Origin: CAISIP01 sp041581405
GTDB taxonomy: Bacteria; Pseudomonadota; Gammaproteobacteria; Burkholderiales; Burkholderiaceae_C
Length of the DNA: 18,500 bases
Direction: 5' to 3'
Assembly (NCBI GenBank): GCA_041581405.1
Contig: JBFIDI010000052.1
Location: 1-18,500 of the forward strand
Positions within the stretch are counted from its first letter, which is position 1; each line of letters begins with the position of its first letter. Below the pieces are notes generated by a model. It worked only from the letters and a program-made list of their open reading frames with translations, searched no databases and had not been told where the DNA came from. Positions 15,483 to 18,500 of the stretch are shown here, one piece after another. Position numbers and translations under genes: made by a program.

Positions 15483-15806
15483 TCAGCGCTGCAGCTGGTC
15501 GAGTTTTTTCTCGATCTTCGCCCACGCGTCCGCATCGGGCAGTGCGAGCTTGGTGCGGGTGATCGGTTTCCACTGCCGTGCCAGTTCGGCATTGAGCGCC
15601 GTGAAGTTCTGCTGGTCCTTCGGCACGTCCTCGTCGGCGTAGATGGCGTTGACCGGGCATTCGGGCACGCAGACCGCGCAGTCGATGCAGTCGTCCGGAT
15701 CGATGACCAGGAAGTTCGGGCCTTCGCGAAACGCGTCGACCGGGCACACGTCGACGCAGTCGGTGTATTTGCAACGGATGCAGGACTCGGTGACGACGAA
15801 GGTCAT
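15483..15806 (-). CDS. fdxA: Seven-iron ferredoxin FdxA ([3Fe-4S][4Fe-4S])
   Basis: The 107-residue protein is a typical FdxA: M-T-F-V-V-T-E-S-C start, eight or nine cysteines in the N-terminal half (C9, C12, C17, C21, C40, C43, C46, C50) and a C-terminal extension of about 50 residues ending in a helix. The C9-x7-C17-x3-C-P and C40-x2-C-x2-C-x3-C-P motifs match the family that carries one [3Fe-4S] and one [4Fe-4S] cluster and acts as a cytoplasmic electron carrier. AAAGGAG lies eight bases ahead of the ATG. It begins 18 bp after the stop of the DUF2249 gene, so it is probably transcribed with it and with nnrS. Placement in an NO-response unit suggests it may supply electrons for detoxification or replace damaged ferredoxin, which is inference. 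Confidence 0.96.
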   Translation of the reverse strand: MTFVVTESCIRCKYTDCVDVCPVDAFREGPNFLVIDPDDCIDCAVCVPECPVNAIYADEDVPKDQQNFTALNAELARQWKPITRTKLALPDADAWAKIEKKLDQLQR

Positions 15807-15824
15807 GATGGCCGCTCCTTTCGG

Positions 15825-16121
15825 TCAGCCTTTGCGGGCGCCGCCCGAACCAAAGGTTCCGGCAAAGGCTTCGGTCGTGCCCGGGCCTGTCTTGCCAATC
15901 TGCACGTGCCACGACGCGGGCCCGGACCGCAGGCAGGTCCATGCGCACTGGACGCCGCGCAGCTGTTCGAACGGCTGGTGGAGCGAACGCGGATCATGGT
16001 CGTGGACCGGCGGCAAGGCCTCTCCCGGCTGCAGCGCATCGAAACGCCCGGAGGCGACGCGACGGCGGTCGCGGGCTGCGATGGTGCGCACGTCGATGGT
16101 GCTGGCACGTTCGGTGGTCAT
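15825..16121 (-). CDS. DUF2249-domain protein
   Basis: The 98-residue protein matches the DUF2249 pattern. I-D-V-R-T-I at 9-14 is followed by R-R-R-V-A-S-G-R-F-D-A-L-Q-P-G-E-A-L, the signature V-H-D-H-D-P-R-S-L near residues 43-51, F-E-Q-L-R-G, and W-x-V-x-I close to the end. The domain is small, TusA/SirA-like in fold, and is often found beside nnrS, hemerythrin-like and NO-related genes; its biochemical role is not established. The ATG at 16121 is preceded by GGAAGA at a suitable distance. The gene lies 80 bp after nnrS and 18 bp before fdxA on the same strand. The C-terminal tail is Gly/Lys-rich and probably disordered. Confidence 0.88.
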   Translation of the reverse strand: MTTERASTIDVRTIAARDRRRVASGRFDALQPGEALPPVHDHDPRSLHQPFEQLRGVQCAWTCLRSGPASWHVQIGKTGPGTTEAFAGTFGSGGARKG

Positions 16122-16201
16122 GGCGGATTCTTCCAGATGGCAAACATTCGATATGCGTCGACCGAGGGCCGGACTGCGCATGGCAGCCGCCGTGGAGCCG
16201 T

Positions 16202-17410
16202 TCAACCGTCCTTGCCATCGGCGCGCGGCTGCAGCAGCCAGGGTGTGTATTGCCCCAGGTAGAACACGAACGCCAGCGACCAGGCCAGCGCGGCGACGAC
16301 GACCGACGCCACCAGCAGCTGCGGCGCCAGCAGCGGCACGACAACCCGCATCACGGCGGCCAGCATGACCAGCGAATAGGCCGCGACTTCCAGCGGCGAG
16401 GCCAGCAGGGGTCGTCCGGTGTGTCCACGGGCGGTGCGGGTCACCATGCCGATGATGAGTCCGCCGGTGGCGCCCACCGCGAGTGCGTGGATGCCGGCGG
16501 ACGGCGCCATCCATCCGAGCAGGCTGGCCGCCAGCAGCAGGAATCCGACCGGGATCCACGCGTACGACAGGTGCAGGATCCACAGGATGGGGCGGCCGCG
16601 GGTGCACCACGGCTTCCAGGCCGCCAGTCGTGCGAGTTGCATCACGGCCGCCAGGGCCAGCAGCGGTGCGCTGATGACGGCGTCGGGCGCAAACACCCAG
16701 CAGGCCAGGGCCGACACGCTGGCGGCGGCCGTGGCTTTCTCCATCTGCGGATCGACCTTGAGCCGCAGCCCGGGCGTGGCACTCATCGTGAACGCAGGGA
16801 TCACGCGGCCGGCCATCACGCATTCGATCAGCACGATCAGGGCCAGGGCCGCGTACACGGCACGGATCGGCGCCAGTTGCAGGTACCCCAGCACCGACAG
16901 ATGAAACACGAGGTTGGCCAGCGTCAGCAGGCCGAGCAGGCCGGCCAGCGGCAGGTTGCGCCGGTTCCCCGCGCGCAGCAGCAGACGCACCAGCACGACG
17001 GCCACCACCGGCAACAGCAACAGGTCCAGCGCGGCGAACACCGGGTAGGGCGCGGTGAACAGGGCCACGCGGGCGCCCAGCCAGATCAGCACCAGGGCCG
17101 CCAGCGCGGTGCCCCGGGGCGTCTGCAGACCGGTCCAGGCCTTGCCGGCGGTCATCAGGAAGCCGACGATCACCGCCGCGGCAAAGCCGAACAACATTTC
17201 GTGGGCGTGCCACAGGTTCGGCGGCAGTTCGGACGTCCATCCGGTGGTGCCCAGGAACACCAGCACCCAGGCCGGGACGGCCAGCAGTCCGAACAAGGTG
17301 GCCGCCAGATAGAAGGGGCGAAAGCCCAGCCGCAACAGCGGCCAGCCGTGACCGTTGTCCATGGGGGTGGCGGCGGCTTGCACGGCGGCGGGTTGGATCA
17401 GCGTTTTCAT
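16202..17410 (-). CDS. nnrS: NnrS-family haem/copper membrane protein
   Basis: The 402-residue protein has about twelve membrane helices and family marks of NnrS: P-L-L-R-L-G-F-R-P-F-Y-L at about 24-35, W-H-A-H-E-M-L-F-G near 67-75, G-F-L-M-T-A-G-K-A-W-T-G near 83-94, and G-R-V-I-P-A-F-T in the middle. NnrS, first described in Rhodobacter, is an inner-membrane haem- and copper-containing protein that protects cells against nitric oxide; its exact reaction is unsettled. The ATG at 17410 gives the expected N-terminus; an ATG at 17476 is in frame but would lie inside the operator. Divergent from nsrR and followed by a DUF2249 gene and fdxA, it is predicted to be repressed by NsrR. Length is typical. 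Confidence 0.95.
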   Translation of the reverse strand: MKTLIQPAAVQAAATPMDNGHGWPLLRLGFRPFYLAATLFGLLAVPAWVLVFLGTTGWTSELPPNLWHAHEMLFGFAAAVIVGFLMTAGKAWTGLQTPRGTALAALVLIWLGARVALFTAPYPVFAALDLLLLPVVAVVLVRLLLRAGNRRNLPLAGLLGLLTLANLVFHLSVLGYLQLAPIRAVYAALALIVLIECVMAGRVIPAFTMSATPGLRLKVDPQMEKATAAASVSALACWVFAPDAVISAPLLALAAVMQLARLAAWKPWCTRGRPILWILHLSYAWIPVGFLLLAASLLGWMAPSAGIHALAVGATGGLIIGMVTRTARGHTGRPLLASPLEVAAYSLVMLAAVMRVVVPLLAPQLLVASVVVAALAWSLAFVFYLGQYTPWLLQPRADGKDG

Positions 17411-17456
17411 GATGGTCGGTGCCCGGGATCCGCCCCACGAGGCGGTTGCGGGCTTT

Positions 17457-17479
17457 AACATGCACACGAAACGCATCTT
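17457..17479. promoter_or_regulatory. nsrR: Predicted NsrR operator
   Basis: The 23-bp site has arms AACATGCA and CGCATCTT, closely matching the NsrR pattern AAnATGCA-N7-TGCATnTT (one mismatch across both arms). It overlaps the predicted -10 element and start site of nnrS, so binding would block that promoter. NsrR releases DNA when NO damages its iron-sulfur cluster, as established for the family. Confidence 0.65.
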
Positions 17480-17503
17480 ATATCCCGGAAATGTTTAAAG
17501 CAA
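17475..17503 (-). promoter_or_regulatory. nnrS: Predicted nnrS promoter
   Basis: Read on the minus strand, TTGCTT (17503-17498) and TAAGAT (17480-17475) are spaced by 17 bases. The -10 element overlaps the NsrR palindrome. The match to consensus is moderate. Confidence 0.4.
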
Positions 17504-17520
17504 TATACTTTGTGCATCTT
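17498..17520 (+). promoter_or_regulatory. nsrR: nsrR promoter -10 with one NsrR half-site
   Basis: TATACT at 17504-17509 is a good -10 element for the rightward nsrR gene; the -35 is poor. A perfect half-site TGCATCTT at 17513-17520 lies just downstream, where NsrR could autoregulate; the opposite arm (AAGCAATA) is degenerate. Confidence 0.4.
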
Positions 17521-17532
17521 TAAGGGTTTTCG

Positions 17533-18018
17533 ATGCGTCTGTCCGAATACACCGACTACAGCCTGCGGGTGCTGATGTATTGCGCCGCGCATCCGCAGCG
17601 GCTGGTGACGATCGCCGAACTGGCCGAGCATCACCAGGTGTCGAAGAACCACCTGATGAAGGTCGTCAACGACCTGGCACGCCAGGGCGTGCTCGAGACC
17701 ACGCGCGGGCGCGGCGGCGGACTGCGATTGCTGCTGGCCGCCGACACGATCCGCGTCGGCGACATCGTGCGTGCGGCGGAGACGGATTTCCGGCTCGTCG
17801 AGTGTTTCGATCCGGCCACCGACACCTGCACGCTGACGCCGGGTTGCAAGCTCAAGCACGTGTTCCACGACGCCTTGCACGCCTATTTCCAGGTGCTCGA
17901 CAACGTGACGCTGGCCGAACTGACGCTGCCGCTGCCGCCCGCGCCTGCCGGTCGGGCCGGGCGCCCGCGCGCGGGAGCGCCGGTGGGGATCACGGTGGCC
18001 GGGCGCCGCAAGGGTTGA
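17533..18018 (+). CDS. nsrR: Rrf2-family nitric-oxide-sensing repressor NsrR
   Basis: The 161-residue protein starts M-R-L-S-E-Y-T-D-Y-S-L-R-V-L-M-Y, typical of NsrR, with a winged HTH (T-I-A-E-L-A-E-H-H-Q-V-S-K-N-H-L-M-K-V-V) and the glycine-rich wing R-G-R-G-G-G-L-R-L. The three cluster cysteines are C91, C99 and C105 in C-F-D-x5-C-x5-C, slightly wider between the first two than in the E. coli protein. A basic, Pro/Ala/Gly-rich tail of about 20 residues follows the conserved part. AAGGG six bases ahead supports the ATG at 17533. Divergent from nnrS with an NsrR-like site between, it is predicted to repress the nnrS operon and itself. Confidence 0.95.
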   Translation: MRLSEYTDYSLRVLMYCAAHPQRLVTIAELAEHHQVSKNHLMKVVNDLARQGVLETTRGRGGGLRLLLAADTIRVGDIVRAAETDFRLVECFDPATDTCTLTPGCKLKHVFHDALHAYFQVLDNVTLAELTLPLPPAPAGRAGRPRAGAPVGITVAGRRKG

Positions 18019-18037
18019 CGCCCTCCGGATCGCGACA

Positions 18038-18056
18038 CGCCGGGCACCGGCCGGCG
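18038..18056. terminator. Hairpin between convergent nsrR and DUF2061 genes
   Basis: CGCCGG and CCGGCG flank a seven-base loop in the short convergent gap. It could act as a two-way terminator, but there is no T-run on either side. Confidence 0.3.
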
Positions 18057-18066
18057 GCAGGGGACC

Positions 18067-18267
18067 TCAGTGCCGGCCCCAGCGGATCCGCGCCCACACC
18101 TGCTCGTGCAGGTAATAACTCACCAGGCCGATCAGCGTCAGCATGCCCGACAGTCCGACGCCGGCACGCCAGTCGCCCATGTAGAGCACGTTGATCACCG
18201 ACATCACGGCAAATCCGATCAGTTGCCAGGTGACGGCCTTCATCAGCATGCGGGTCTTTTTTTCCAT
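18067..18267 (-). CDS. DUF2061 small membrane protein
   Basis: The 66-residue protein fits DUF2061: a basic start (M-E-K-K-T-R), a K-A-V-T-W-Q-L-I-G-F first helix at about 11-29, G-D-W near residue 31, and a second helix ending in Y-Y-L-H-E-Q-V-W-A-R-I, the most characteristic part. It has two membrane helices and would sit in the inner membrane; the family's function is unknown. The ATG at 18267 is used; a TTG at 18303 would add 12 residues unlike the family. A run of seven A's lies right after the start codon. It is convergent with nsrR and divergent from the helix-turn-helix gene. Confidence 0.85.
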   Translation of the reverse strand: MEKKTRMLMKAVTWQLIGFAVMSVINVLYMGDWRAGVGLSGMLTLIGLVSYYLHEQVWARIRWGRH

Positions 18268-18333
18268 GCACCGATTGTCAAATCGACGCTGGGCGTGAAT
18301 CAACGTGGAGCCGGTGCCGGTTTATGCATAAAA

Positions 18334-18349
18334 CGTGACAACTATCACG
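18334..18349. promoter_or_regulatory. Inverted repeat upstream of the helix-turn-helix gene
   Basis: CGTGA-N6-TCACG lies 24 bp upstream of the ATG at 18373 in an AT-rich patch that also holds TATGCATA (18323-18330). It may be an autoregulatory operator; no clear -10/-35 pair was found. Confidence 0.3.
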
Positions 18350-18372
18350 CTGCGTTACCATCGGCACCAAGA

Positions 18373-18500
18373 ATGGAGAAAATCACCAAATCCCAACGCG
18401 CCTTCCAGTTCCGGGAACGCCTGTCCGAGGCCATGCTCGAACGCCAGCTCAACCGCACAACGCTGGCCGAACGCAGTGGCGTCGATCGCTCGACCGTGTC
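18373..18500 (+). CDS. Helix-turn-helix (XRE-like) regulator, N-terminal fragment
   Basis: An open frame from ATG 18373 runs to the window end (42 codons). It reads M-E-K-I-T-K-S-Q-R-A-F, then R-E-R-L-S-E-A-M-L-E-R-Q-L-N-R-T-T-L-A-E-R-S-G-V-D-R-S-T-V, the first two helices and recognition start of a lambda-repressor/XRE-type HTH. The rest, including any ligand or signal domain, lies outside the window. A ribosome-binding site is weak. It is divergent from the DUF2061 gene and has an inverted repeat upstream. Confidence 0.75.
   Translation, partial: MEKITKSQRAFQFRERLSEAMLERQLNRTTLAERSGVDRSTV

Noticed and set aside
15346..15642. Plus-strand frame of 98 codons between the DapA-like gene and fdxA
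   Set aside because: It starts in the operator region at a TTG, overlaps fdxA in antisense and has no ribosome-binding site.
16122..16201. Possible second NsrR site in the nnrS-DUF2249 gap (AGATGGCA ... TATGCGTC)
   Set aside because: The arms match each other and the consensus poorly, and the gap fits simple co-transcription.

Overview
The window is GC-rich (roughly two-thirds G+C), gene-dense bacterial chromosome with strong third-position GC bias. The gene set suggests a betaproteobacterium of the order Burkholderiales (Comamonadaceae- or Alcaligenaceae-like). The main pointers are a Bug/TctC periplasmic binding protein next to a GntR regulator and a DapA-family enzyme, a LysR/EamA pair, and an NsrR/NnrS/DUF2249/FdxA nitric-oxide module. 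This placement is inferred from gene content, not from a marker gene. I see no rRNA, tRNA, CRISPR array, insertion sequence or prophage gene. No intergenic gap exceeds about 240 bases.

Layout from left to right. (1) 1-1137, minus strand: a PaaI-like hotdog thioesterase followed by a membrane-anchored protein that runs off the left edge. (2) 1322-3652, plus: a tandem-AAA ATPase. (3) 3819-7582, plus: a TRAP-type (DctP) periplasmic binding protein whose stop codon overlaps the start of a membrane-bound PAS-like/GGDEF/EAL c-di-GMP enzyme. No TRAP permease gene is present, so this looks like a two-gene ligand-sensing unit. (4) 7634-10568, minus: a small unknown protein, an amidase-signature enzyme and an EamA exporter, with a LysR regulator divergent at 10628-11494. 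(5) 11549-15245, minus: a probable catabolic operon read from right to left as DapA-family aldolase/lyase, Bug binding protein, GntR/FCD regulator and a membrane protein of unknown function. Its promoter region at 15301-15360 carries two GntR-type operator sequences whose centres are 31 bp apart. (6) 15483-18018: an NO-stress module. nnrS, a DUF2249 gene and fdxA are read leftwards, nsrR rightwards, and an NsrR-like palindrome lies in the shared promoter region. (7) The right edge has a small DUF2061 membrane protein (minus) and the start of a helix-turn-helix regulator (plus, cut by the window end).

How the parts may work together. The NsrR protein keeps the three cysteines expected for its NO-sensitive cluster and probably represses both itself and nnrS-DUF2249-fdxA. 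The GntR regulator probably controls uptake (Bug protein) and breakdown (DapA-like enzyme) of an unidentified organic acid. The most unusual item is the binding-protein/GGDEF-EAL pair. Its architecture resembles the known NspS-MbaA polyamine sensor of Vibrio cholerae but uses a TRAP-family binding protein.
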